Virus record (IMG/VR): IMGVR_UViG_3300044712_000025
Span: 1 to 25,980 of that record
Source: a virus
Length of the DNA stretch: 25,980 nucleotides
Direction: 5' to 3' (one strand)
Position 1 is the stretch's first letter. Each line of letters starts with the position of its first letter. The notes beneath the pieces were generated by a model. The model worked only from the letters and a program-made list of their open reading frames with translations. It had not been told where the DNA came from and searched no databases. Position numbers and translations under genes: made by a program. Shown one piece after another: positions 7,755-14,978 of this stretch.

Positions 7755-8101
7755 TAATCCCTCTCAATCCAAGATAATGTATCCTCATCCCATTTGTATG
7801 CTTTTCCATCTAAAGGCATTTCAACTGGCGAATACCACAAACAAGTTTCTTGATTTAACAGCCATGAATTAAATGGTTTTGGTGGAATAAAAGCATCAAG
7901 TTCTGCATTATATTCAAATCCAATTCCAGCGTAATTTTTACGTAATGGAACTCCACCTAGTAAGTGAACTCCACCATGCGTATTGTATGATGTTTGAATC
8001 CAATCACTAGGGTTTCCAACTGCACCAGAATCAATAAAGTCCTGTTCGGCAACTATTACTTGCGTAACAATTCCATTTTCTAGTTTTGCAAAATGACTCA
8101 T
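7754..8101 (-). CDS. Conserved phage structural protein (cyanophage-type small tail protein)
   Basis: 115 residues, start ATG with AGGT upstream. Sequence landmarks are MSHFAKLENGIVTQVIVAEQ, SYNTHGGVHLLGG, PLRKNYAGIGFEYNAELDAF, IPPKPFNSWLLNQETCLWY and YKWDEDTLSWIE. This is a compact family I recognise from many cyanophages and other aquatic phages, usually among tail or fibre genes, with no assigned biochemical role. The C-terminal Trp-rich beta pattern resembles small carbohydrate-binding or chaperone-like tail accessories, but that is only a comparison. Its place between two fibre-type genes supports a virion or fibre-assembly role. Confidence 0.7.
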   Translation of the reverse strand: MSHFAKLENGIVTQVIVAEQDFIDSGAVGNPSDWIQTSYNTHGGVHLLGGVPLRKNYAGIGFEYNAELDAFIPPKPFNSWLLNQETCLWYSPVEMPLDGKAYKWDEDTLSWIERD

Positions 8102-8110
8102 ATTAAATAC

Positions 8111-9769
8111 CTATGCTGTATATGTTCCAGATGATGTAAAAGTTAATATGGTGTTCGATCCGCTTGTAGTTACTGTTGGTGAGCCTGTGTAAGTTCCAGT
8201 GTATTGTGATGTAGGTATTACTAATACAACAATACCTGAACCGCCAGAGCCGCCTGATGTTGTTCCACCTGCGCCACCACCACCGCCACCACCGCCAGTA
8301 TTGGCTGTGCCAGAAGAACCACTTGCTGTTCTTGATACACCACCGTTACCACCGCCATCTACGCCAGATCCTCCAGAGCCAGCAGCATTTATGCCACCAC
8401 CACCACCACCGCCTCTAGCTACGGATGTTCCAGTAATAGATGATGTAACGCCAGCACCACCAGAGCTTCCAGCGCCACCAGCAGAGCCAGCAGCAGTTGC
8501 ACCACCGCCTCCTCCACCTAAATAGCTTCCTAATGATTGACCATTGCCACCATTATTACCTTGACCTACTGTTCCTGCTCCCCCAGCACCGCCAACTGTA
8601 CCACCACCACCACCGCCGCCTGAACCACCTGATGCTCCACCCCCAGTTAGTCCACCTGCACCTCTACCACCGCCTGTAGCAACAACAGTTGAGCCTATAG
8701 ATGAGTTTGCGCCGTTAGAGCCAATGTTACCTGATACTCCAGAACCACCTGCACCAACAGTAATTGTGTGTGAAACGCCTTTTTCTAAAAATGTTGTGCT
8801 TTCTAAATAGCCACCTGCGCCACCGCCTGCACCTGTATAGCTATTTAATGTACATCCACCACCTGCACCACCGCCAGCAACAACTAAATATGAAATTGCA
8901 ACGGCAGGAGCTAGTGAGCCTGATGTAGTAAATGTATGTATAGTCTTACCACTAGCGCTTGATATAGTTCCGCCAGTAAATACTTGAGTTCCTGTGTAGC
9001 TAACAACAACTAAACCTGATGCCCCAGAACCACCTGCAAATTCAGCGCCTGTTCCAGCATTACGACCGCCACCACCACCACCTGAACCTGTGTTTACAGT
9101 AGCATTACCACCTGTAGAACCTGCACTACCTGCACCTGCCCCACCTGAACCTGCTGCACCTGCTGTTGCATTGCTATCGTTACCACCGCCACCACCACCT
9201 GCTCTAGTTACAGCAGAACCTGTAATGCTTGATGAAGTACCTGAACCACCAGCACCTGATCTATTTGCTGAAAGACCATTACCGCCAGCAGAGCCTGAAC
9301 CACCGCCACCACCAGTAGCAATAGTAGTTGCCCATCCTAACGGGTTGCCACCACCATCATTACCTTGACCAGCAGTACCAGAAGCACCAGCAGTAGTCCA
9401 AATTGCTGAACCACCACCAGAGCCACCTGATGTACCTTGTGGAGTGCCTGAACTATTGCTTCCGCCTCCACCACCGCCTGTAGATGTAATAGAACCAAAT
9501 ACTGAATTAGAACCATTAGTTCCATTTACAGCAGTAGCACCTGCTGCGCCACCGCCCCCACCGCCGACAGTAACTGTATAAGTATTATTTTTGTTAATTA
9601 AAGTAGATGATGCTCTATATCCACCAGCGCCACCACCACCTGCTCTACCGCCGCCACCACCAGCACCACCAGCAATAACTAAATATTCAGCTAAAATTAA
9701 AGCTGCGTTACTTAAACTAAATCCAAAAGCAGATGCGGATATACCGCCTTTTGTCGTAATAGTAGGCAT
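8111..9769 (-). CDS. Large glycine-rich adhesin-like tail protein with two Gly-rich domains
   Basis: 552 residues. The N-terminus MPTITTKGGISASAFGFS is a short virion-attachment-like segment. Two Gly-rich domains follow: one from about 27 to 258, beginning EYLVVAGGAGGGGG and ending GLVVVSYTG; the other from about 292 to 525, beginning ISYLVVAGGGAGGGC and ending GIVVLVIP. Each is followed by a linker of the type TIHTFTTSGSL. The last residues (TILTFTSSGTYTA) are another copy of that linker with no third domain after it. A receptor-binding role is probable from family knowledge of Gly-rich phage adhesins. The proline-rich ORFs on the other strand are mirror images of this composition. Confidence 0.75.
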   Translation of the reverse strand: MPTITTKGGISASAFGFSLSNAALILAEYLVIAGGAGGGGGRAGGGGAGGYRASSTLINKNNTYTVTVGGGGGGAAGATAVNGTNGSNSVFGSITSTGGGGGGSNSSGTPQGTSGGSGGGSAIWTTAGASGTAGQGNDGGGNPLGWATTIATGGGGGSGSAGGNGLSANRSGAGGSGTSSSITGSAVTRAGGGGGGNDSNATAGAAGSGGAGAGSAGSTGGNATVNTGSGGGGGGRNAGTGAEFAGGSGASGLVVVSYTGTQVFTGGTISSASGKTIHTFTTSGSLAPAVAISYLVVAGGGAGGGCTLNSYTGAGGGAGGYLESTTFLEKGVSHTITVGAGGSGVSGNIGSNGANSSIGSTVVATGGGRGAGGLTGGGASGGSGGGGGGGTVGGAGGAGTVGQGNNGGNGQSLGSYLGGGGGGATAAGSAGGAGSSGGAGVTSSITGTSVARGGGGGGGINAAGSGGSGVDGGGNGGVSRTASGSSGTANTGGGGGGGGAGGTTSGGSGGSGIVVLVIPTSQYTGTYTGSPTVTTSGSNTILTFTSSGTYTA

Positions 9770-9771
9770 AA

Positions 9772-10494
9772 TTATTTAAACTGTGTTTGAGATGCAAAGA
9801 CTGTAAATGTAGCGCTTCCTGTTTTAATTACTGTATATGTATAAATATCAATAGAACTAGCGTTACCTGCCGTAGGAGCTACTCCGCCTTGCCATTTAGG
9901 AGTAATAGCATTTCCATCAATAGTTACTGCGCTGTTGTAATAAGCAGTAGCACCTTGAGTTACTAAAAAAGCAATGGTCATTGATTGACCTGTTGCCATT
10001 ATTGAATCTAAAGATACTGAGCTAGAGCCTCTAATATTTGTAGTCCAGTTAGCACTAGCATTAGATGTATAGTAAAGAACTGGCTGTGTAATTACATCAA
10101 AATTAACAGTTCCTGTTGCGGCTGTAGCACTATTTGTAGACTTTTCAAACATTGATGAAGGAAAAATTGACAAATCATTGATGCTTAAATAAAAAGATTT
10201 TTCAGCAGGATATGTACAGAATACGTCTTTAGCAGCAGAGCCAAAGTTGACTAATGAACCGCCATTAGATGATTCCAAAACTATATCACGAGTAAGCGTA
10301 CCTGCACCTACAGTACCTAGACCAACCTCAAAGTTAGCTGTACCTGATTCAGCAATTGCATAGTAAGTTGTGTTGCCGTTACCAATAGCACTAGAGAATG
10401 TTTGAAAGCCTAATACAGCACCAGTAAGCGTGATTGTGCCTGTGCCAGAGGTTACGCTATTTTCTCGTACCCTATCTTTGACTACTAAAGGCAT
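9772..10494 (-). CDS. Conserved phage tail protein (N-terminal KDRV...TGTGTITL module)
   Basis: 240 residues, start ATG with TAGGATAAAAT upstream. The N-terminal 95 residues contain VVKDRVRENSVTSGTGTITL, FQTFSSAIGNGNTTYYAI and KDVFCTYPAEK. This beta-rich module is very common at the start of phage fibre and tail proteins in aquatic phages. The C-terminal half (SMTIAFLVTQGATAYYNS, then YTYTVIKTGSATFTVFASQ) looks like a beta-sandwich tip domain. It probably anchors to or decorates the tail. It lies directly upstream of the large Gly-rich adhesin-like gene, consistent with a shared appendage. Confidence 0.7.
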   Translation of the reverse strand: MPLVVKDRVRENSVTSGTGTITLTGAVLGFQTFSSAIGNGNTTYYAIAESGTANFEVGLGTVGAGTLTRDIVLESSNGGSLVNFGSAAKDVFCTYPAEKSFYLSINDLSIFPSSMFEKSTNSATAATGTVNFDVITQPVLYYTSNASANWTTNIRGSSSVSLDSIMATGQSMTIAFLVTQGATAYYNSAVTIDGNAITPKWQGGVAPTAGNASSIDIYTYTVIKTGSATFTVFASQTQFK

Positions 10495-10502
10495 ATTTTA
10501 TC

Positions 10503-10889
10503 CTAGCTTAATTGTACTGTTAGGTTTGATGATGCAATCTTAAAGATGTCACCAGTTTCAATTGTTTTAGCAGCATCTAATACTGTATGGTAAAGAAGGT
10601 TACCACCACTTACAGCATCCAAGATACCAATCCAGCCTACTGTACCCCAGTTAGCAGTTGCTTGTGGGAAGGTTACGTCAGCATTAGAAGCTGATAGACC
10701 GTTAGAAGGTGCTGCAAAGGTTACTGATTGACGAGCGTAAGAGCCACCAGATACTTCTGTACCTGTGTTAGCATCTGTCGGATCGCTTGTGTATAAACCA
10801 ACATAAACAGTTGTAGGAGCTGTGTATGTAGTGCCACGAATTGTGCCGTTGATTAGAGCATTCTCAAGATAATTGCTTATTTCAGCCAT
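10503..10889 (-). CDS. Small phage tail protein
   Basis: 128 residues, start ATG with TAAGGAATTAAATC upstream. Motifs include TTVYVGLYTSDPTDANTGTE, GGSYARQSVTF, NADVTFPQATANWGTVGWIG and LLYHTVLDAAKTI. This is a widespread small phage tail or fibre-associated family; I recognise the pattern but know of no defined function. Its first codons overlap the end of the inserted HNH gene by 8 bases, so the HNH ORF stops just inside this gene. In an ancestor without the insertion the adaptor gene would probably have preceded it directly. Confidence 0.75.
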   Translation of the reverse strand: MAEISNYLENALINGTIRGTTYTAPTTVYVGLYTSDPTDANTGTEVSGGSYARQSVTFAAPSNGLSASNADVTFPQATANWGTVGWIGILDAVSGGNLLYHTVLDAAKTIETGDIFKIASSNLTVQLS

Positions 10890-11436
10890 GATTTAATTCC
10901 TTATAAAATTTATTTTGTTTACTTCTATTTTCATATTCTGTGATAATTTGTAAATTATTTGGAACATGAAGTCCACATACATTATTGTTCTTTAAAGGAA
11001 TAATATGATCAACTTCATATTTTATTCCAAACATTGTTAAATTCATCCAGTCACGCATAGCATAAATAGCATCAACACTATTTTTTACAGAATCAAACCA
11101 AGATGGTACTGCGTTTCTTTTTAATGCTCTTCTTTTTGCAGCATATGACATAATTTTTGATTTATTATTTTCATAACATTTTTTATAAAATTGTTTGTAT
11201 TTCTCTGGATTTTTTTTAATCCATTCGTTAGCTTTTTTAATTTTATGTTCACGTTTATCTGCATAAGTTGCATGATGGTATGCTTTAGCTTTTTCTATTT
11301 CACTATCTTTATTCTTTTGATACCATTCTTTTCTATGTTCTTTACAGCAATCTCTACACCAAGAATTAAGTCTAGTTTTTAATTTTCTAAACTCTAAATC
11401 TTCTTTTTTAACTTTGCATCTAACACAAAGTTTCAT
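10882..11436 (-). CDS. HNH endonuclease, freestanding (homing-type candidate)
   Basis: 184 residues, start ATG with AAGGAATAATC upstream. The N-terminal zinc-binding part has C4-x2-C7 and C27-x2-C30. A very basic Lys-rich helical middle follows (about 30-110). The C-terminal HNH core has VDHIIPLKNN (D143, H144), LHVPNNLQ (H157, N160, N161) and ENRSKQNKF (N170, N175, K176). The gene is visibly more AT-rich than its neighbours and sits between two structural genes, as freestanding phage homing endonucleases often do. The nuclease assignment is strong; homing behaviour is inference from position and composition. Confidence 0.88.
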   Translation of the reverse strand: MKLCVRCKVKKEDLEFRKLKTRLNSWCRDCCKEHRKEWYQKNKDSEIEKAKAYHHATYADKREHKIKKANEWIKKNPEKYKQFYKKCYENNKSKIMSYAAKRRALKRNAVPSWFDSVKNSVDAIYAMRDWMNLTMFGIKYEVDHIIPLKNNNVCGLHVPNNLQIITEYENRSKQNKFYKELNHG

Positions 11437-11445
11437 GATTATTCC

Positions 11446-12066
11446 TTATCGTAAAGCTATAGTCATTGTTAGTGGTGATCCTGCATACTCGCCCTGATCA
11501 TCTGAAATTGATAATGCATCCTTGCCTCGTTGATACAGTGCAGCCCATGTCTCTAAACGAGCGTCATTCATTAGGTAAGGCTCTGCCTCTGCTAAAGCTC
11601 CATACAACAATAAGTCTGGGCAGTTAGCCAAGAATACGTTTGATGGTACTGTGCTGCTCATGTACGGAGGCGCTGCGTAATACAGCATCTGCATCGTGTA
11701 GTTTGAATCAGGAATAGGTGAAAGCTGAAACTCCTGAGCTAACACTGTGTAAGACACTGGCTTCCCACTAATCGTAGAAAATGTATTCCTATAGAATACG
11801 TTGGGCGCGTCATACTTTAAAACTGAAATAGGATTTGTGTTTAAGTGTAGATCACGCATCTCTAAGAAGTCTGATGGCAACTCAACTGTGCTGTCATTAG
11901 CTGCACAAGTTGTTGTTGATACCTTTAACATCTGACGTAGGCGCAACTCTCTGCGTAAGCGATTCTCTGCCAACTGTATAAATACAGGGATCTCGTTTGT
12001 TAAATCGCTACGAGCTAGGTAACTAGCTACAGCGTCTTTTAAGCCAGAATAGTTAGATAAGTCCAT
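11446..12066 (-). CDS. Head-tail adaptor (SU10 adaptor-like)
   Basis: 206 residues, starting at a TAATG junction. The N-terminal helices carry LKDAVASYLARSDLTNEIPV and FIQLAENRLRRELRLRQML, the typical opening of podovirus adaptor or connector proteins of the SU10 adaptor type. VELPSDFLEMRDLHLN and MLYYAAPPYMS follow, then a C-terminal helical region (DLLLYGALAEAEPYLMND). Adaptors of this family bind the portal and join it to the tail nozzle. Its place after the capsid gene agrees with that role. Recognition is by motif; no alignment was made. Confidence 0.75.
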   Translation of the reverse strand: MDLSNYSGLKDAVASYLARSDLTNEIPVFIQLAENRLRRELRLRQMLKVSTTTCAANDSTVELPSDFLEMRDLHLNTNPISVLKYDAPNVFYRNTFSTISGKPVSYTVLAQEFQLSPIPDSNYTMQMLYYAAPPYMSSTVPSNVFLANCPDLLLYGALAEAEPYLMNDARLETWAALYQRGKDALSISDDQGEYAGSPLTMTIALR

Positions 12067-12383
12067 TAGATTTTTCCTGCGCGAGTTCTAAATACCCTGT
12101 TATCAGGATCGTTTAGCCAATCTTTAAAGCGCTTCATGTCAATGACAGTCAAGCCCCTTGTAATTCCTTTTTTTTCTAGGTCAGTAAATACTGCTAGAGG
12201 GATACGAGCTACTCGGTTATTTAGAGTATCGCCCCAACCTGCTCTTGAGTCGGTTGCATTGTAGTCAGCCTTATTAGCCTCAAGAATATCTGTAATGTTT
12301 TGTTCTTGTGTGACGATTAATTGATCACCATCGTCTCTAAAATCTGTGGTAGTAATACCGTTTGATATTTTTTTGTCTGTCAT
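12066..12383 (-). CDS. Small conserved podovirus protein between capsid and adaptor genes
   Basis: 105 residues. It ends with NRVFRTRAGKI, a tail I recognise from small proteins next to podovirus capsid genes, and has GWGDTLNNRVARIPLAVF and RFKDWLNDPD in the middle. Function is unknown; a minor virion or assembly role is plausible. There is no Shine-Dalgarno motif in the dozen bases before its ATG. The strong purine run (AAGGAGGGGGAG) lies about 20-30 bases upstream, inside the hairpin at 12387-12412, so expression may depend on that structure or on readthrough from the capsid gene. Confidence 0.7.
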   Translation of the reverse strand: MTDKKISNGITTTDFRDDGDQLIVTQEQNITDILEANKADYNATDSRAGWGDTLNNRVARIPLAVFTDLEKKGITRGLTVIDMKRFKDWLNDPDNRVFRTRAGKI

Positions 12384-12386
12384 ATT

Positions 12387-12412
12387 AAAAAGAGGGAGAT
12401 TTCTCCCCCTCC
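12387..12412 (-). terminator. Rho-independent terminator-like hairpin after the capsid gene
   Basis: On the minus strand, 13 bases after the capsid stop codon, GAGGGGGAG can pair with CTCCCTCTT around the loop AAAT, and the 3' arm runs into five T residues. It has about nine pairs including two G-T pairs. It is the clearest intrinsic-terminator shape in the window. It would reduce transcription of the tail genes relative to the capsid gene. It lies only 4 bases from the next start codon, so it probably acts as a partial terminator. Confidence 0.7.
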
Positions 12413-12424
12413 TTTCCTTAACGA

Positions 12425-13366
12425 TTAAGTCAAGTCAGCAATGATACCGTGTGCTGCTTCGTTGTTAACTTGCAATGTGTATTCCACAAGCAATTGAGTT
12501 TGCTCAGAGTCACCAACTTTAGCCAATTCGTTAGTTTGGAATGGGCGTAGGTATGAAACTGAAGCCATCTCTGTATCAACCAAGAAAGCGCAATCGTCGT
12601 TGTCTGTGTTAGGAATGAAGCGATCTGGAACGATTTGGATCACGCCAAAATCTGACACATAAACGTCTGCTGCACCGATGATTTGAGCTTGTTGTGAAGC
12701 TGGCACATCACGGAAGCGAGTAGCAACGCCTGAGAATGTTGAAGCCACAACCTTTTGAGCTGGAGTTACAAACAACATTGTAGGTGAGCCACCGTTTGTG
12801 AAGCATGATTGCATTGTGCTGTTCAATAATGTTGAAGTGAATGCACGATCTGTACCAGTTACACGAGCAGTTGTACCACCAGAACCAGCAGTACCAGTAC
12901 CGTTGTAGTTAGAGCTTAACCATGTTTGTAAGCCGCCTAATACGCGAGCAGTTGTTGAGCCGTTACCGTCAGCAGCAACTTGGTTTGACAAAAGAATCGC
13001 TTCCATGTCACGTTTCAATTCGCCTGATGCTTTAGCTAATTGGTATGCTTTTTCTGAACGACGACCAGCTTTGTTAACTGTGTCCAAAGTACCAGAAATT
13101 TTAACAGTTTTTTGGCTGATCTGAGTACGGTTACCCAAACGAACTGTTGGAGTTAATGTAGCTGATGATGCATCTGCACCCTCGATTGCCGCATTGCTTA
13201 CGTTAACAGCAGCCAAGCTGTCAGTTTGCCATTCGTGTAAACGTGCTGTGGCATTAGTTTTGCCAATAGAGTTCATGAATGGTGTTTCAGTTGGAGAGAT
13301 GTTGTAAATAACATCAATTAAGTCTTCACGTTGACCAATCGCTTGGTAGGTCTGATATGTAGCCAT
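12425..13366 (-). CDS. Major capsid protein (SU10-type, HK97 fold expected)
   Basis: 313 residues, start ATG with AAAGGAATAATC upstream. Motifs are AIGQREDLIDVIYNISPTET and FMNSIGKTNATARLHEWQTD, then RTQISQKTVKISGTLDTVNK, a DMEAILLSNQ helix, TMLFVTPAQKVV and ASVSYLRPFQTNELAKVG. This is the pattern of the SU10 major capsid family (DUF5309-like), which is expected to have the HK97 fold. It follows the scaffold gene directly and is followed by a terminator-like hairpin, which suits a protein needed in hundreds of copies. No protease gene or cleavage site is evident. Confidence 0.88.
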   Translation of the reverse strand: MATYQTYQAIGQREDLIDVIYNISPTETPFMNSIGKTNATARLHEWQTDSLAAVNVSNAAIEGADASSATLTPTVRLGNRTQISQKTVKISGTLDTVNKAGRRSEKAYQLAKASGELKRDMEAILLSNQVAADGNGSTTARVLGGLQTWLSSNYNGTGTAGSGGTTARVTGTDRAFTSTLLNSTMQSCFTNGGSPTMLFVTPAQKVVASTFSGVATRFRDVPASQQAQIIGAADVYVSDFGVIQIVPDRFIPNTDNDDCAFLVDTEMASVSYLRPFQTNELAKVGDSEQTQLLVEYTLQVNNEAAHGIIADLT

Positions 13367-13376
13367 GATTATTCCT

Positions 13377-14360
13377 TTATCCTAATAATTGTTCCCAGAT
13401 TCTGGCAGCGTCTTTAACTTTGCCAGTAGCTCTGAGCTGTTGTTTGTTCCGCTTCATCTGATCTGTATTGGTAGATTTAACACCGTTACCAGATTTTAGC
13501 GTTCTTGGTGCTTCACTAACACGCTTTGTTACTTGCGGCTTAGCTTGCTGTAATTTGTCGTATTGCATCGCCTTATACAATGTCAAAACGTGACGAGAGT
13601 CGACGACTTCAGCTAGCTCTTCATCAGAAAAACCTACTGTCTTAGCGAACCTACGCATATCACCGCGTAATTTTTCACCTTTTTCTGGATCTGCATACTC
13701 AGGTAGTGCTTTAGCTAAGACATCTGCCTGTTGAGCTACAAACTGCTGTTTCTGCATAACCTGTTCCGCTTGTTGCTCTTTAGCAATTCGGTCACGTTCT
13801 GCCATTACCAGACTCATCTGTTTCTCTTGTTGTTGCATTTCTGCAACTCTTACTGCATATCCGACAGGATCGTTTTCTTTCAGAGTCTCTAAGTCCTCTG
13901 GTTGATTTTGTGCAGACAGCACCTGCGCCAAAACCTGCAACCTCTCAGCATAGGCATCTCTCATCTGCCTTGCCTCTAGCACAGCGTGAGCTTCTTGTTC
14001 TAAGATCTTACGTTGCTCTGCTAATTGTTGCGTCTTTTTGGTGTAGTCAACACCTTGTTGAGCATAGTTGATTAATTCTTCTTCAGATAGTTCTAACTCT
14101 TCGCCATTAACTTTGATCTTAGCCAACTTCGGCTCGTCTTGTTCTGGTTCTTCGTCAGAGTCTTCGTATGAATCATCTTCACTATAATCGTCAAGATCTT
14201 CTTCACCCTGTAGTTCTACTTCATCTTCTGGCGCTGCATCTGCTTGCCCTTGTTCGGGTGCTTCGTCATCACCTAGTAAGTTAAAGAAAGAACTTGCTGC
14301 CTCATTAATAGTGCCTAACGGCTGTTGATTTTCACTCCCAGAAGGGTTGGTGGTTTCCAT
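13377..14360 (-). CDS. Capsid scaffolding protein
   Basis: 327 residues, start ATG with AAGGAAATAAATCG upstream. The first 80 residues are strongly acidic (EDEVELQGEEDLDDYSEDD). IKVNGEELELSEEELINYAQ follows at about 82-101, then QGVDYTKKTQQLAEQRK, a motif I recognise from podovirus scaffolds. A long Gln/Glu/Ala coiled-coil region spans roughly 105-205, and the C-terminus is basic (KSGNGVKSTNTDQMKRNKQ). An acidic helical body with a basic tail directly before the capsid gene is classic for scaffolds, whose basic C-terminus contacts the coat protein. No protease motif is visible. Confidence 0.82.
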   Translation of the reverse strand: METTNPSGSENQQPLGTINEAASSFFNLLGDDEAPEQGQADAAPEDEVELQGEEDLDDYSEDDSYEDSDEEPEQDEPKLAKIKVNGEELELSEEELINYAQQGVDYTKKTQQLAEQRKILEQEAHAVLEARQMRDAYAERLQVLAQVLSAQNQPEDLETLKENDPVGYAVRVAEMQQQEKQMSLVMAERDRIAKEQQAEQVMQKQQFVAQQADVLAKALPEYADPEKGEKLRGDMRRFAKTVGFSDEELAEVVDSRHVLTLYKAMQYDKLQQAKPQVTKRVSEAPRTLKSGNGVKSTNTDQMKRNKQQLRATGKVKDAARIWEQLLG

Positions 14361-14377
14361 CGATTTATTTCCTTATT

Positions 14378-14393
14378 GCCAACTTCGCTTGGC
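14378..14393 (-). other. Small hairpin upstream of the scaffold gene
   Basis: GCCAA and TTGGC can pair around a six-base loop in the 52-base gap before the scaffold ATG. The Shine-Dalgarno motif AAGGAA lies just after it and is unpaired. It has no T tract, so it is not a convincing terminator; it might protect or stabilise the downstream mRNA. Chance formation is possible. Confidence 0.25.
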
Positions 14394-14412
14394 TATACGT
14401 TTGATAAAATAT

Positions 14413-14643
14413 TTACCAAATCTTCCAGCGCTTCTCAATTATCTTCTTGTCAGCAGCCATCGCTTCTATACTCGAGTAGATTTGATTGTAAGCACTAATC
14501 ATTTGGTAAGCACTCTCACGCTCACCTATATTTTCAGGAGTTGAGCTAACAATTTTGCTAACTTCAATCTCCTTCAGTTCGTTGAATAATTCTTTGAAAT
14601 GCTCGCTATCAAGTAAGTTGATAGCCCACTCTGTTCTATTCAT
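14413..14643 (-). CDS. Small conserved phage protein between portal and scaffold genes
   Basis: 76 residues, overlapping the upstream gene by 8 bases. Charged and helical throughout: MNRTEWAINLLDSEHFKELF, ELKEIEVSKIVSSTP, and the end IIEKRWKIW. I recognise small proteins of this type, beginning 'NR.EWA..LL' and ending 'EKRWKI', near podovirus portal and scaffold genes; their function is not known to me. A role in assembly is suggested only by position. No metal-binding or membrane motif is present. Confidence 0.65.
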   Translation of the reverse strand: MNRTEWAINLLDSEHFKELFNELKEIEVSKIVSSTPENIGERESAYQMISAYNQIYSSIEAMAADKKIIEKRWKIW

Positions 14644-14965
14644 TAGCGTTGCCTAGTAATCCTAAGAACCTACCAGCGCCAGCGCTATTTGCTGGTGACA
14701 TGGTAGATGAAAGTAAAGCAGACATCTGCTCTGGCGTTGATACCATTGGAAACATCTCTTCAAGTGTTGGAGTGCCAACATCCTGATATGCCCTGTTAGC
14801 CGCTTGATTCAGAATAGGAATCATAGAGAAGTTAGTAGTTCTCTGATCGCCGTTACCAGTTAAGGCATAATACATACCAGCTTGTGGATCGTAGTATACC
14901 TCTGGCTGGGTATATGGAAACGGATCTGGCGTAGCAGGCGTTTTAGGTTTCTTTTTGCTTCCCAT
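14636..14965 (-). CDS. Small podovirus structural-region protein
   Basis: 109 residues, start ATG with AGAAGGAATAATTAT upstream. The N-terminus is Lys/Pro-rich (MGSKKKPKTPATPDPFPYTQ), followed by a Tyr/Gln-rich part (VYYDPQAGMYYALTGNG) and a small Gly-rich end. It has no recognisable domain. Its position between portal and scaffold suggests a minor virion or assembly protein. Coding is supported by the Shine-Dalgarno motif, the tight spacing to the portal gene (13 bases) and the small overlap with the following gene. Confidence 0.6.
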   Translation of the reverse strand: MGSKKKPKTPATPDPFPYTQPEVYYDPQAGMYYALTGNGDQRTTNFSMIPILNQAANRAYQDVGTPTLEEMFPMVSTPEQMSALLSSTMSPANSAGAGRFLGLLGNANE

Positions 14966-14978
14966 ATAATTATTCCTT

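Noticed and set aside
8199-8525. Plus-strand proline-rich ORF (108 codons), with similar ones at 9090-9368 and 9591-9779
   Set aside because: They are complements of the Gly-rich codons (GGN read as CCN) of the tail protein on the minus strand; no ribosome site or family.
3408-10889. Diversity-generating retroelement targeting the fibre genes
   Set aside because: No reverse transcriptase gene and no template/variable repeat pair was seen in the window.
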